From assembly GCF_035920445.1 (NCBI RefSeq), contig NZ_CP109162.1, positions 4,836,001 through 4,900,000 on the forward strand: DNA of 64,000 nucleotides, read 5' to 3'. Below, in pieces: positions 52,736 through 60,384 of this stretch. Every line of letters starts with the position of its first letter. Within the stretch, counting starts at the first letter, position 1. Both the position numbers and the translations under genes were made by a program. The stretch comes from Nocardia sp. NBC_01730. GTDB lineage: Bacteria > Actinomycetota > Actinomycetes > Mycobacteriales > Mycobacteriaceae. The notes below the pieces were generated by a model. That model did not search any database. It was not told where the DNA came from and saw nothing but the letters and a program-made list of their open reading frames with translations.

Positions 52736-53674
52736 TCAGTCCAGGTGCGGTGCGATCTCGGCGGCCACCAGGTCAAGGTGGTCGAGGTCCGAGAGGTCCA
52801 GGTACTGCAGGTACAGACGGGTGATACCGGTCGCCTCGCGATAGCGGCCGATCTTGTCGACCACCTCGGCGGGGGTACCGACCAGCTCGCTCTGCCGCTT
52901 CAGATCGGTGACCGCACGGCCTATGGTGTCGGCACGGCGGGCGACCTCGGCGTCGTCGCGGCCGACGCACAGCGTCAGCGCAACCGACCGAGTGATCTCC
53001 TTCGGATCGCGCCCGATCGCACGGGCCGCCGCATCCACCCGCTCGAATTGCTTTGCGGCCGTGGCGGAGTCGACGAACGGTAGATTGAACTCGTCGGCAA
53101 ATCGGGCGGCCAGCGCCGGGGTGCGCTTCTTGCCGACACCGCCTACGATCACCGGCGGGCGTGGGCGCTGCGCCGGCTTCGGGAGGGCCGGAGCGTCTTC
53201 CAACCGATAGTGTTTGCCGAGGAAGCTGAAGGTCGAACCGTCCGGCGTCTCCCACAGACCGGTCACGATTTCCAATTGTTCGGCATAGCGGTCGAAACGC
53301 TCGCCGAAATCGGGCAGTTCGATGCCGTAGGCGGTGTGCTCGGCATCGAACCAGCCCGAGCCGAGGCCGAATTCGATGCGGCCGCCGGACATCTGGTCTA
53401 CCTGTGCCACCGAGATAGCCAGCACCGACGGTTGCCGGAAGGTGGCGGAGGTGACCAGGGTGCCGAGCCGGATCCGGGACGTTTCACGCGCCAGACCGGC
53501 GAGCGTGATCCAGGCATCGGTCGGCCCAGGCAGCCCGGACGCCACACCCATTTTCAGATAGTGATCCGACCGGAAGAACGCGTCGAATCCGGCGTCCTCG
53601 GTCGCCATCGCGACGCGAAGCAATTGATCGTAGCTGGCCCCCTGCTGGGGTTCGGTAAAGATCCGTAGGTCCAC
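52736..53674 (-). CDS. LLM-class oxidoreductase, probably F420-dependent
   Basis: A 312-residue luciferase-like TIM barrel. It starts M-D-L-R-I-F-T-E-P-Q-Q-G-A and has F-F-R-S-D-H-Y near residue 36, R-L-G-T-L-V-T near 70, Q-M-S-G-G-R-I-E-F-G-L-G-S-G-W near 95, and P-P-V-I-V-G-G-V-G near 170. These match the actinobacterial F420-dependent branch. Substrate unknown. GTG 53674 gives the usual N-terminus; a GTG three codons upstream is the alternative. The IS element sits 31 bases beyond its stop and has probably separated it from its original terminator. Confidence 0.82.
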   Translation of the reverse strand: MDLRIFTEPQQGASYDQLLRVAMATEDAGFDAFFRSDHYLKMGVASGLPGPTDAWITLAGLARETSRIRLGTLVTSATFRQPSVLAISVAQVDQMSGGRIEFGLGSGWFDAEHTAYGIELPDFGERFDRYAEQLEIVTGLWETPDGSTFSFLGKHYRLEDAPALPKPAQRPRPPVIVGGVGKKRTPALAARFADEFNLPFVDSATAAKQFERVDAAARAIGRDPKEITRSVALTLCVGRDDAEVARRADTIGRAVTDLKRQSELVGTPAEVVDKIGRYREATGITRLYLQYLDLSDLDHLDLVAAEIAPHLD

Positions 53675-53809
53675 CCGCTCCACCGTAGTCGTGCTCGCGA
53701 AGCGACCCGAGATAGCACGGATTCAGTTTGCCGAAGCTGGCGACCTGGAAACGACGAGGGGTTCTCCGTTGCGAGTACCCCACTCGGCTGTCATGTGACG
53801 TAACCGGTT

Positions 53810-54165
53810 CTATGGGAGGCCAGGGCGGCTCTTTTGTTCCGACAGCCGACCCAGCACGTGCTCGCGGACCCGCTTCGAACCGGTGCGCGCTGTGTTCACG
53901 ATGTGCACTGCCTCCCCGCCCCGTCAACCCGAGGCGCTGCGCCAGCTCCACCAGCACGGTCTCCGCATCACCGACGAGACTCCACCAACAGCCGGTTACG
54001 TGCCTGCTCCGCCGTGTGCAGCGCGTGCTGAGTCCGTCGATACACCTTCGACCCTGCGGGCGCACGACCGCCCTCGCTGCGCAGATGTTCCTCGCCGGTC
54101 GCGATCATCGCGGCGCGGGCGCGCTCGATACGGGCCATCGCAATCGCCTCACGGTCCGCGCTCAC
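53810..54165 (-). pseudogene. Small regulatory gene, decayed copy A
   Basis: A GTG start opens A-M-A-R-I-E-R-A-R-A-A-M-I-A-T-G-E-E-H-L-R-S-E-G-G, then Q-H-A-L-H-T-A-E-Q-A-R-N-R-L-L-V. A single-base insertion relative to copy B (57664-58027) then brings a stop, and a second insertion follows in the L-G-L-T region. Corrected, the product is ~115 residues with a helix-turn-helix-like A-Q-R-L-G-L-T-R-R-E-A-V-H-I-V. The repeat with copy B continues a little past the start codon. Confidence 0.6.
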
Positions 54166-54207
54166 ACCACCACGATATCCCGGGCGGCTCTTTCGTCTCT
54201 GCTGGAC

Positions 54208-54765
54208 CTAGACTGGTATGCCAACCTGTCGACTCAGCTCCCGAACATCGCGGCTCATCCCCGTAGGCGGAGACTTCACCAGCCCATGCAGCATCTCGCG
54301 CGCGAACCCGTTGTACCGGATCGTCTCTGGTGCCGTCTGCTGCACCTTCTCCAACATCGCGAACGCCGCAGCCGCCTCCCGCCGCTGCGAATACGCACGG
54401 GCAACCTCGATGTAATGCCGACTGCGGCGCGGCACCGACACGATCGTCTCCGCGTCCAACTCCCTCGCGGCACGCAGCGCCTCAGCCGATCCCCGCAACT
54501 CCACACCCAAGGTCGTCGCATGGGCCGCCATCACCGGCACCGAGAACGACGTCTGCACATGCCGATACCCCGGACCCAACTGCCGCGCCGTCCCATCGGC
54601 GGCCTCCCAGTGCTCCCACGCCTCGCCATAACGACCACGGCGAGCATGCACATACGCCACCTCAGCCTCGAGCGCGCCCGCGATACCCCGCCAATCGTCC
54701 GGCGTCTCATCCCTGCCGAGGTAGGGCGCAAGCTGATCCTGAGGTTCCCCCGATCCAGTAGACAC
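54208..54765 (-). pseudogene. C-terminal part of a TPR-type XRE regulator
   Basis: 185 codons of helical repeat sequence (A-L-E-A-E-V-A-Y-V-H-A-R-R-G-R-Y-G-E-A-W, A-R-A-Y-S-Q-R-R-E-A-A-A-A-F-A-M-L) ending R-Q-V-G-I-P-V. This is the TPR-like C-terminus of the large actinobacterial HTH-XRE regulators. The N-terminal HTH is absent: upstream the sequence changes at about 54765 into IS3-type DNA. A short start is available, but the chain is less than half the family length, so I call it truncated. Confidence 0.6.
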
Positions 54766-54945
54766 CGATTTAGTGGGACAATGGGTCCTGCTGGAAGGAT
54801 GTCCAGTATGTCATCGTCTCGGAGGAAGCGTCGGTCATTCATGGCCGAGCACCCGGTCGAGGCGGCGCATCGGATGATCGATACCGGTCGCACGATCGCT
54901 GAGGTTGCGCGTGGTTTGGATGTCCCAGCGGCCACAGCGTTGTAG
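54766..54945 (+). mobile_element. IS3-type element remnant (start of orfA)
   Basis: GACACCGATTTAGTGGGACA-like sequence resembling an IS end is followed by an ATG at 54799 (or 54808) and the start of an orfA: S-S-S-R-R-K-R-R-S-F, then E-A-A-H-R-M-I-D-T-G-R-T-I-A-E-V-A-R-G-L-D-V. A stop after 46-49 codons truncates it; no orfB or DDE domain follows. It adjoins the broken TPR gene, which its insertion probably disrupted. Confidence 0.6.
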
Positions 54946-55058
54946 CCGAGACTGCCCTATCCTTGCATCCCAACATCTTTCACCCATGCACGCACCTCAC
55001 GGAAGGGTCCATTAGCTGCCCGAATTCGCCGGCCCTCACCTGTGCTACCGTCGCGCGA

Positions 55059-55367
55059 GTGCATGCAAACCCGCAAGAGATGCACGCCACGGCGGACCGT
55101 ATGTCAGCGAGAGCCGACGAATTTTGGGACGACATCGAGGCGTTGCGCAAAGAAGCCGAGACGCTGATGTCATCCGGCTGGGTCGGCGAGGCCGCGGGCA
55201 CGCACGCCGCTTTGTGGACCGAGTGGGTCGAGTCCGCTCGAAAGGTGGCGACTACGCTGCGCGAGGATGCTGTGCTCGTGCATCAGGCGGCAAACGCCTA
55301 CACCAATACCGACGTCAACAATGCGAACTCTCTCACTGATATGCCATTCAACCTGGATAATTTGTGA
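55059..55367 (+). CDS. WXG100-family (ESAT-6-like) protein
   Basis: A 102-residue helical hairpin protein. The turn motif W-V-G sits near residue 46 in S-S-G-W-V-G-E-A-A-G-T-H, with heptad-like helices on each side. These proteins are secreted by type VII systems, usually as dimers with a partner such as the next gene. The GTG at 55059 is preferred: TGC-TACCGT forms an extended -10 whose transcript would begin at or next to this GTG, so the mRNA is probably leaderless. First gene of a five-gene toxin operon; its stop overlaps the next start. Confidence 0.82.
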   Translation: MHANPQEMHATADRMSARADEFWDDIEALRKEAETLMSSGWVGEAAGTHAALWTEWVESARKVATTLREDAVLVHQAANAYTNTDVNNANSLTDMPFNLDNL

Positions 55368-55654
55368 TGGCGTCCTACACAGCCGACACCGACCAAATCC
55401 TCGAACTCGTGGCGAAAGCCAAGACAGTCGGACAACAAATCGAACAACGCATCGCCGATGTCGAGCGCGAAGTCGCCGCGCTGCACATCGAGTGGAGCGG
55501 CGAAGCCGCCGACGCGCATAAGAGCAAGCACGACACCCGGCAGCGCGAAATGCAGGATATGAAAATAGCGCTCGCTGAGCTCGAAGCGGCCGCCCAAGCA
55601 GCTCGCGAGCGCTACCTCGCCAACGTCGAACACAACAAGGGAATGTGGCCCTGA
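55367..55654 (+). CDS. WXG100-family protein, second partner
   Basis: A 95-residue helical hairpin with W-S-G near residue 42 (H-I-E-W-S-G-E-A-A-D-A-H), a predicted amphipathic, coiled-coil-forming partner of the preceding protein. A Y-x-x-x-D/E-type secretion signal is not obvious; R-Y-L-A-N-V-E near the C-terminus (Y with E five residues later) is the closest match. It overlaps the previous stop by one base (TGATG) and likewise overlaps the toxin start, so the three genes are tightly coupled. Confidence 0.8.
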   Translation: MASYTADTDQILELVAKAKTVGQQIEQRIADVEREVAALHIEWSGEAADAHKSKHDTRQREMQDMKIALAELEAAAQAARERYLANVEHNKGMWP

Positions 55655-56865
55655 TGGCGCCCATCACCATGAATACGGCCCTCGTCAGCAACGCTGCGGG
55701 ACTATATAAGACGGCGTACGACAGTGCTGAAACCGAAGTCAAGACGCTAGCAGCGGCCCTCGACGCGGACTGGGGATGCGCAGGCAGCGATAGTGCCGCG
55801 CGCACGTGGGCCAGCAGTTACGACCCGGCCGCCTTCGAAGCAGTGGCGGCCGGGACCGACATCGTCAACGCATTCGGCAAACTTCACGACCTCCTGGCAT
55901 TCACCGCTGTCAACCACTCCAACGTCGAGAAACAGAACAAGCAACCCCCCGAGACCCCTGACCCAGACCCCACTGTTCTGCCCGCTACTACAGCACCGAC
56001 CTTCAAGGGCGCTTTCGGCGGCGCGACCGATCCTCCCTTCGGCTGGGAGATGATCAGCAGCTGGCTGGAAGGCCACACTTGGCCGAACGGCGACCCGGAT
56101 AAGTTGAGAAAGCTGGGCACCGCCTGGCGGACGGCCGCCACCGGCCTACGGCGGGCCAGCAGCGGGACCGATCAGGGATGGATCGATCTCGAAGAACTCG
56201 AGTCGGACGAGCTACCCCAGGCGCTCGCCCAGATGGACATAGTCTTCACAGGTGTCGAAGACGTCGCGACCCAATACGAAAATCTCGGCAGAGCCTGTGA
56301 TGACTGGGCAGACCAGATCGAGGAGGCCCACCGCAAGCTTCTCGCAATCCTCGCCGGCGCTCTCGGCGTAGCGATCATTGCGGGCGTTGTCGTCGGCTTC
56401 TTCACAGGTGGCACCGGGGCAACTGTCACTACGGGAGCCAGCGCCAGCGGCGCAGCGAGCCTCGCCATCACCGTGCTCGTTGGTTTCGAGGCGACCGCTG
56501 CCGCACTCACAGGAGTCACGGTGGCCGTAGGGACCGCCGCTATTGGCGTCGCCACCGAACTGCAACCCCTACTCGAGGCCAGCCCTACCCAGTTCAACGC
56601 CGATACCAAAGGTGGCGGAAACCAACAACACTACGTCACACCACCCAAGGATCTGAAGGGCTTCCCTAACGCCAAGCCGACAAAGCGGATGGGAAGAAGG
56701 AAGTCCTGGAAGGATGATGAGGGGAATACATACGAGTGGGACTATCAACACGGCGCGGTAGAGAAGTACAACAAGAACGGCAAACATCTCGGCGAATACG
56801 ATGCCGAGACCGGCGCTCAAACCAAGCCTGGCGACTCGACGCGCAAGCCGCAGTGGAAGAAGTGA
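55654..56865 (+). CDS. Type VII polymorphic toxin with colicin E3-like rRNase domain
   Basis: A 403-residue toxin. The N-terminal ~250 residues are WXG/LXG-like helices (W-G-C-A-G near residue 40, W-R-T-A-A-T-G-L near 153). Two hydrophobic segments (about 228-250 and 265-300) follow. The C-terminal ~75 residues match the cytotoxic domain of colicin E3/cloacin: K-R-M-G-R-R-K-S-W, then Y-E-W-D-Y-Q-H-G-A-V-E, G-K-H-L-G-E-Y-D, Q-T-K-P-G. Catalytic Asp, His (+3) and Glu (+7) and a final Arg (S-T-R-K) are kept. Colicin E3 cuts 16S rRNA at the decoding site. The immunity candidate is next. Confidence 0.88.
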   Translation: MAPITMNTALVSNAAGLYKTAYDSAETEVKTLAAALDADWGCAGSDSAARTWASSYDPAAFEAVAAGTDIVNAFGKLHDLLAFTAVNHSNVEKQNKQPPETPDPDPTVLPATTAPTFKGAFGGATDPPFGWEMISSWLEGHTWPNGDPDKLRKLGTAWRTAATGLRRASSGTDQGWIDLEELESDELPQALAQMDIVFTGVEDVATQYENLGRACDDWADQIEEAHRKLLAILAGALGVAIIAGVVVGFFTGGTGATVTTGASASGAASLAITVLVGFEATAAALTGVTVAVGTAAIGVATELQPLLEASPTQFNADTKGGGNQQHYVTPPKDLKGFPNAKPTKRMGRRKSWKDDEGNTYEWDYQHGAVEKYNKNGKHLGEYDAETGAQTKPGDSTRKPQWKK

Positions 56866-56866
56866 T

Positions 56867-57124
56867 ATGTGGTACTTGGAAGCGTTCGATAAGAAGACCG
56901 AATTTCTGGTGCGGGACCATCCTCTGCGGGGCCTCGACACGCCGACTTTGCAAGGCATACTTCACTTCGACGATAGCTGCGAGATCGACGGTGTCAATTA
57001 CCCCCCGGAGGCCGGGGGGTACGATGTCCCGCCATCGAAGCTACCGGAGCTCGCTCAGTATCTGCCACCCGATTTCGTTATCGACGAATCATGCGATTAC
57101 CAGGTTGCTTACTACCGGGAATAA
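56867..57124 (+). CDS. Probable immunity protein for the colicin E3-like toxin
   Basis: An 85-residue acidic protein starting M-W-Y-L-E-A-F-D-K-K-T-E-F and ending D-Y-Q-V-A-Y-Y. Like the colicin E3 immunity protein it is about 85 residues long, acidic, and has the start pattern aromatic-x-x-F-D-K-x-T-E. Its sequence also fits small DUF7683-like immunity families. It begins one base after the toxin stop. Immunity function rests on position, size and charge (toxin domain basic, this protein acidic). Confidence 0.75.
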   Translation: MWYLEAFDKKTEFLVRDHPLRGLDTPTLQGILHFDDSCEIDGVNYPPEAGGYDVPPSKLPELAQYLPPDFVIDESCDYQVAYYRE

Positions 57125-57182
57125 TCGCGGGGCCGCAGCCCATGTTCTGACGTCTTCTGTCGAAAGCCCGAGGTGTGCTGTC

Positions 57183-57557
57183 ATGGATTATTTGGACCAG
57201 TGGAATGAGGACCAGCGCCGGCTCGTCGCGGAATGGAAGAGCAAGTACCAGACTTTGCGACACGGGCTGGCACAGATCGCCATTCGCGCCAGTTCCCGCG
57301 GTGGCGAGTTGGGCGTGACCGTGGACGCGCAAGGCAATGTAACCGATTTGCGGCTTACGCCGCAGGCGTTGCGCCTCGGCGACGCACAGCTCGGCCGCGT
57401 ACTGCTCGAGACGATTCAGCGTGCCCAGTCGGAGGCTCACCAACGGGCAGAAGCCACTGCACGATCCTATACCGAAAATCCGGAGTCTGCTGCTGCGATG
57501 AAGTTCATTCAGAACCTCCTCGACCCCGACAACGCGCCGACCACAGATAGGCCTTGA
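57183..57557 (+). CDS. YbaB/EbfC-family protein
   Basis: A 124-residue protein with the YbaB layout: N-terminal helix, then V-T-V-D-A-Q-G-N-V-T-D-L-R-L (beta strand block near residue 48), and a C-terminal amphipathic helix. Actinobacterial YbaB-like proteins are common in WXG100 toxin operons, where they may act as chaperones or partners rather than nucleoid proteins. The ATG at 57183 follows the immunity gene by 58 bases; GTG codons upstream were not preferred. Confidence 0.72.
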   Translation: MDYLDQWNEDQRRLVAEWKSKYQTLRHGLAQIAIRASSRGGELGVTVDAQGNVTDLRLTPQALRLGDAQLGRVLLETIQRAQSEAHQRAEATARSYTENPESAAAMKFIQNLLDPDNAPTTDRP

Positions 57558-57663
57558 GCTGCCACCAATAGATGGGCAGTGGATGTCAGCCGACGTGGCA
57601 ACACGCGAATTCCAAAGTGGTCGAGTCCCTTTCGGTGCGCCGAGTCAGAGCTGCATGCTGTCG

Positions 57664-58027
57664 TTACAAGTCGGGGGCGGTCTTTTGTTCTGATCCGTCT
57701 ACAGTCGACAGCCGACCCAGCACGTGCTCGCGGACCCACCTCGAACCGGTGCGCGCTGTGTTCACGATGTGCACTGCCTCCCTCCTCGTCAAACCGAGGC
57801 GCTGCGCCAGTTCCACCGGCACCGTCTCCGCATCGCCGACGAGATCCACCAGCAGCCGGTTACGTGCCTGCTCCGCTGTGTGCAGGGCGTGCTGAGCTCG
57901 TCGATACCTTCGACCGTGCGGGCGCACGACCGCCCTCGCTGCGCAGATGTTCCTCACCGGTCGCGATGATCGCGGCGCGGGCCCGCTCAATGCGCGCCAT
58001 CGCTTCGGTCACGCGGTCCTCACTCAC
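57664..58027 (-). pseudogene. Small regulatory gene, decayed copy B
   Basis: The counterpart of 53810-54165. GTG 58027 overlaps the stop of the TPR gene upstream (GTGA). The frame reads A-M-A-R-I-E-R-A-R-A-A-I-I-A-T-G-E-E, then loses two bases (relative to copy A) after S-K-V. Beyond the break another frame carries the continuation with V-E-L-A-Q-R-L-G-L-T-R-R-E-A-V-H-I-V-N-T-A, ending K-T-A-P-D-L-stop. The HTH-like block and its coupling to a regulator gene suggest a DNA-binding or accessory protein. Confidence 0.6.
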
Positions 58028-58335
58028 ACGACCACGATATCCCGGGCCGCCAGGCGGACGTCGAGGTCCCGCACCGCCTGAGCCCCCGACCACGGCGCCA
58101 GCGCCGCCCGTCCATCCTTGATCGCGTTCGACAGGCGCGGTGACCGGTTACGGTCAGTCAAGTCCGCGGCCTGTGCAACCGCCGCAGCAGCCTCGTCGAT
58201 GTCACCCAGCTGGATTAGTGCCCTCTCCAATTCGAGGAGTGTCATCGCCAGATCGCGGGTTCGGGTCGGTTCGATCGCGGCGACCGCCCGGCGCGATGCC
58301 TCCCTGTTTCTTTGATCGACCAGTGAGGCGCGTCG
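58024..58335 (-). pseudogene. 3' end of a TPR-type XRE regulator gene
   Basis: About 100 codons of the C-terminal helical repeat of a large XRE regulator: T-R-D-L-A-M-T-L-L-E-L-E-R-A-L-I-Q-L-G-D-I-D-E-A-A-A-A, ending A-A-R-D-I-V-V-V-stop. Upstream, the coding signal switches to the plus-strand small genes near 58320-58335, so the rest of the gene is missing. The last codons are also found, displaced, near 54170-54190 beside copy A. Confidence 0.55.
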
Positions 58336-58499
58336 AAACGTGCCACTCCGCACCCGATGTCCCGTACACCACGGAGGACGCACATCTGGTGTGGCAGGCG
58401 CGGATCGGCTGCGACACCGAAACGTGCGCCGACAAAGCCGCCACACTCGATGTCCTCATCGAAGCCAAGATCGTCAAAACATGGCGGGCAGCCCGATGA
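58323..58499 (+). CDS. Small protein 1 of a short-gene operon
   Basis: GTG at 58323 opens 58 codons: H-S-A-P-D-V-P-Y-T-T-E-D-A-H, C-D-T-E-T-C-A-D-K-A-A-T-L-D-V-L-I-E-A-K. The second half has good coding-type third positions. The beginning overlaps the truncated minus-strand TPR gene, so the true N-terminus may have been replaced at the junction. The stop overlaps the next ATG (ATGA). Unknown family. Confidence 0.45.
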   Translation: MRRVETCHSAPDVPYTTEDAHLVWQARIGCDTETCADKAATLDVLIEAKIVKTWRAAR

Positions 58500-58693
58500 C
58501 GATCACCCTCGCCGACGCCGAGATGTGGCGCCACTTCCACCGTAACTGCTGGCAGGACGGCGCATTCCGTTCACTGGAGCAGGCCCAGTTCGTCACCAAC
58601 GTCCACAGCGGCCACGGCCCAGGCTGCCTGCAATACCTGTCGGCATCGGCCTACATCATCGGCTCCGGCGACGGGGCCGACCATGCCGAATGA
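58496..58693 (+). CDS. Small protein 2 of a short-gene operon
   Basis: A 65-residue protein starting M-T-I-T-L-A-D-A-E-M-W-R-H-F-H-R-N-C-W, with H-S-G-H-G-P-G-C-L-Q-Y-L-S-A-S-A-Y near its end. Three to four His plus two Cys could bind a metal. It overlaps both neighbours and is thus coupled. It resembles short actinobacterial orphan proteins near XRE regulators and integrated elements; no function known. Confidence 0.55.
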   Translation: MTITLADAEMWRHFHRNCWQDGAFRSLEQAQFVTNVHSGHGPGCLQYLSASAYIIGSGDGADHAE

Positions 58694-58889
58694 CAACGAG
58701 CCCACCGGCATCAGACACAGCCACATCGATGGCACATTGTCGATCATCGGCGCCGATGGCTGGCCCTACAGCCCCGAGGAAACCGCCGATCTCCTCAGGG
58801 ACACCAGCGACGGTCAATCACTGGAGCTGCTCCAACGAGTCTCCGACGCCCTGCGCGCGCTGACGAGCAAAGCAGATGGCGCTCAGTAG
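58683..58889 (+). CDS. Small protein 3 of a short-gene operon
   Basis: A 68-residue acidic protein: M-P-N-D-N-E-P-T, then I-D-G-T-L-S-I-I-G-A-D-G-W-P-Y-S-P-E-E-T-A-D-L-L-R. Overlaps the previous gene by 11 bases and the next by 14. Coding-type third positions throughout. No recognised domain. Confidence 0.55.
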   Translation: MPNDNEPTGIRHSHIDGTLSIIGADGWPYSPEETADLLRDTSDGQSLELLQRVSDALRALTSKADGAQ

Positions 58890-59064
58890 ATCGCAGGCAA
58901 TGGTGCTCGGTGTGCTAGCCCAGGGCCAGCCGCTGACAACACAGGAACTGAGCACCCGGACGGGTCTCGCGCCAACGGTCGTAGGCGGAACGTGCGGGCG
59001 CGATCAGCTCGTTTCCAGCTTCGCCGTCGGGCTCGAGTGTCGGCCGGAGTGGTGCTCGGAGTGA
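58876..59064 (+). pseudogene. Truncated HTH gene at a junction
   Basis: The ATG at 58876 starts S-Q-A-M-V-L-G-V-L-A-Q-G-Q-P-L-T-T-Q-E-L-S-T-R-T-G-L-A-P-T, the beginning of a winged-helix (MarR/IclR-like) DNA-binding domain. After about residue 37 coding character is lost, and the open frame runs into unrelated sequence to a chance stop. The lost part lay beyond about 58985, where minus-strand fragments begin, marking a rearrangement junction. Confidence 0.5.
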
Positions 59065-59191
59065 TGTCGATGAACGCTCGCCGGCCGAGCCGTGAGGCTG
59101 GAACCTCCGCGACCAATCGCTGGCCGAGCCGCAACGCATTCAGCTTGTCAGTGGCCATTGCTGTTCGCTGCCGGTCGGATGGGTCGGCGTG

Positions 59192-59377
59192 CTATGCATC
59201 CGCTTCTCTCGGTGGAAAGTGAATAACCATCGTCTTTCCGGCCGCCAAGAATTCGGAGAACTCGGACCGTCGTCGAGCAACAGTATCCGACAAAATTTTA
59301 GCCTTCTCCTCATCCAGATATGGCAGTCCTTGGTAGGTGTATTCAGATCGCCACTCACCAGTCAGCCGCGCGCCCAT
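59192..59377 (-). CDS. Short hypothetical ORF, probably a fragment
   Basis: 61 codons on the minus strand: M-G-A-R-L-T-G-E-W-R-S-E-Y, then L-P-Y-L-D-E-E-K-A-K-I-L-S-D-T-V-A-R-R-R-S-E-F-S-E-F-L-A-A-G-K-T-M-V-I-H-F-P-P. The sequence looks like a real protein start (R-R-x-E-F-x-E-x-L-x-x-G-K-T-x-V-x-F-P-P is seen in large hypothetical proteins) but stops early. 58986-59191 on the same strand has only another unconnected fragment (M-A-T-D-K-L-N-A-L-R-L-G-Q-R-L). Confidence 0.4.
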   Translation of the reverse strand: MGARLTGEWRSEYTYQGLPYLDEEKAKILSDTVARRRSEFSEFLAAGKTMVIHFPPREADA

Positions 59378-59405
59378 CCGGACCACTGCAGTCCACGTCG
59401 ATCCA

Positions 59406-59972
59406 TCACGACTCGATGGCTTCGAGAACTTCGGGGAGCGAAGTGATGCCGTCGGAAGCGAGGAAATGACCGGCTCCGGGAACCACCTTCGCGGAGACTC
59501 CGAGTAGGCTGGCAAGACGGTCGGTGTGATCAGGCGGTACGTACGGGTCAGCATCTGACCGGACGATCGTGAGTCGACCGATATGGTTGCCGAGCCCCGC
59601 TACGTCGCAGCCGTCTCCGATGTAGGAATTCAGGTCCGGGAGCGCGGGTAGTTGGTCGATGAATCCGGAGACCAACACGAGGACGCCGAGGTGCCAGGGG
59701 TCCGCCAATGAGCGCAGATTGCGCAGCACAGTCAGACAACCCAGGCTGTGCGCGACGACTATCGAGTTCTCGTCAAGGGCTCCCATGTCGGCGCGTACAA
59801 CTTCCATCCACTGCGCGGAGTCTGGGTTCTGTGGGTTCGGAAGAGCCGGGATCGTGGTCGGGATGTTGTACGCGTTGAGTTGCTCGGCAAGCCAGCTGAA
59901 CCAGTGATCTTCGGGGGAAGCGGCGTAACCATGGATGATCGAGGCGCGCCGCTGGGTTGTTCCAGTTGTCAT
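59406..59972 (-). CDS. RBBP9/YdeN-type serine hydrolase (alpha/beta hydrolase)
   Basis: A 188-residue minimal alpha/beta hydrolase. The N-terminal I-I-H-G-Y-A-A-S-P-E-D-H-W is typical of the RBBP9/YdeN family. The nucleophile Ser is in V-A-H-S-L-G-C near residue 75, Asp in D-A-D-P-Y-V-P near 141, and His in G-A-G-H-F near 168. Substrate unknown, likely a small ester. Its ATG lies only a few bases after the predicted transcript start of a MerR-type promoter, facing the MerR gene, so the hydrolase is probably the regulated target. Confidence 0.85.
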   Translation of the reverse strand: MTTGTTQRRASIIHGYAASPEDHWFSWLAEQLNAYNIPTTIPALPNPQNPDSAQWMEVVRADMGALDENSIVVAHSLGCLTVLRNLRSLADPWHLGVLVLVSGFIDQLPALPDLNSYIGDGCDVAGLGNHIGRLTIVRSDADPYVPPDHTDRLASLLGVSAKVVPGAGHFLASDGITSLPEVLEAIES

Positions 59973-59981
59973 GCCGCAGGA

Positions 59982-60012
59982 CGGTATGGGTTCACGTCAG
60001 TGTGAAGGTCAA
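59982..60012 (-). promoter_or_regulatory. MerR-type promoter with 19-base spacer
   Basis: On the minus strand TTGACC (60012-60007) and ATACCG (59987-59982) are separated by 19 bases. The spacer holds a dyad TTCAC...GTGAA (59991-60006). An overlong spacer with the operator between the -35 and -10 boxes is the hallmark of MerR-controlled promoters. Confidence 0.7.
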
Positions 60013-60033
60013 GCCGATGAGGAGGAACCGAGA

Positions 60034-60384
60034 GTGCTGATCAGCGAACTCGCCGAGCTGACCGGCGTGAGCGCGCGAGCGTTACGTCACTACGAGGACC
60101 GGGGGCTACTGATCCCGGCTCGCAACAGCAACGGATACCGGGACTACTCCGAGTCCGACGTCACCCGCGTAGCCCAGATCAGGACGATGATCTCCGCTGG
60201 TTTGGGAACCTCGATCATCCAGCGGTACCTCGATTGCGCTCGCACCGGCGATCACGGCATATCCCTCGAGATGTGCCCCGACCTGCGGGCTGAGCTGGAC
60301 GCCTTAGCCAAACGCCTCGATACCAGACAAGCCGAACTCCGCGAGACCCGGCGACGACTGACCGGGCTCGCGTCAGTTGGCTGA
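60034..60384 (+). CDS. MerR-family transcriptional regulator
   Basis: A 116-residue regulator. It begins V-L-I-S-E-L-A-E-L-T-G-V-S-A-R-A-L-R-H-Y-E-D-R-G-L-L, the MerR HTH and first wing, followed by G-Y-R-D-Y and a coiled-coil dimerisation helix (L-D-A-L-A-K-R-L-D-T-R-Q-A-E-L). There is no effector domain or metal-binding Cys loop, as in small MerR proteins of actinobacteria. GAGGAGGAACC precedes GTG 60034. Divergent from the hydrolase, with the operator in the 61-base gap. Confidence 0.88.
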   Translation: MLISELAELTGVSARALRHYEDRGLLIPARNSNGYRDYSESDVTRVAQIRTMISAGLGTSIIQRYLDCARTGDHGISLEMCPDLRAELDALAKRLDTRQAELRETRRRLTGLASVG

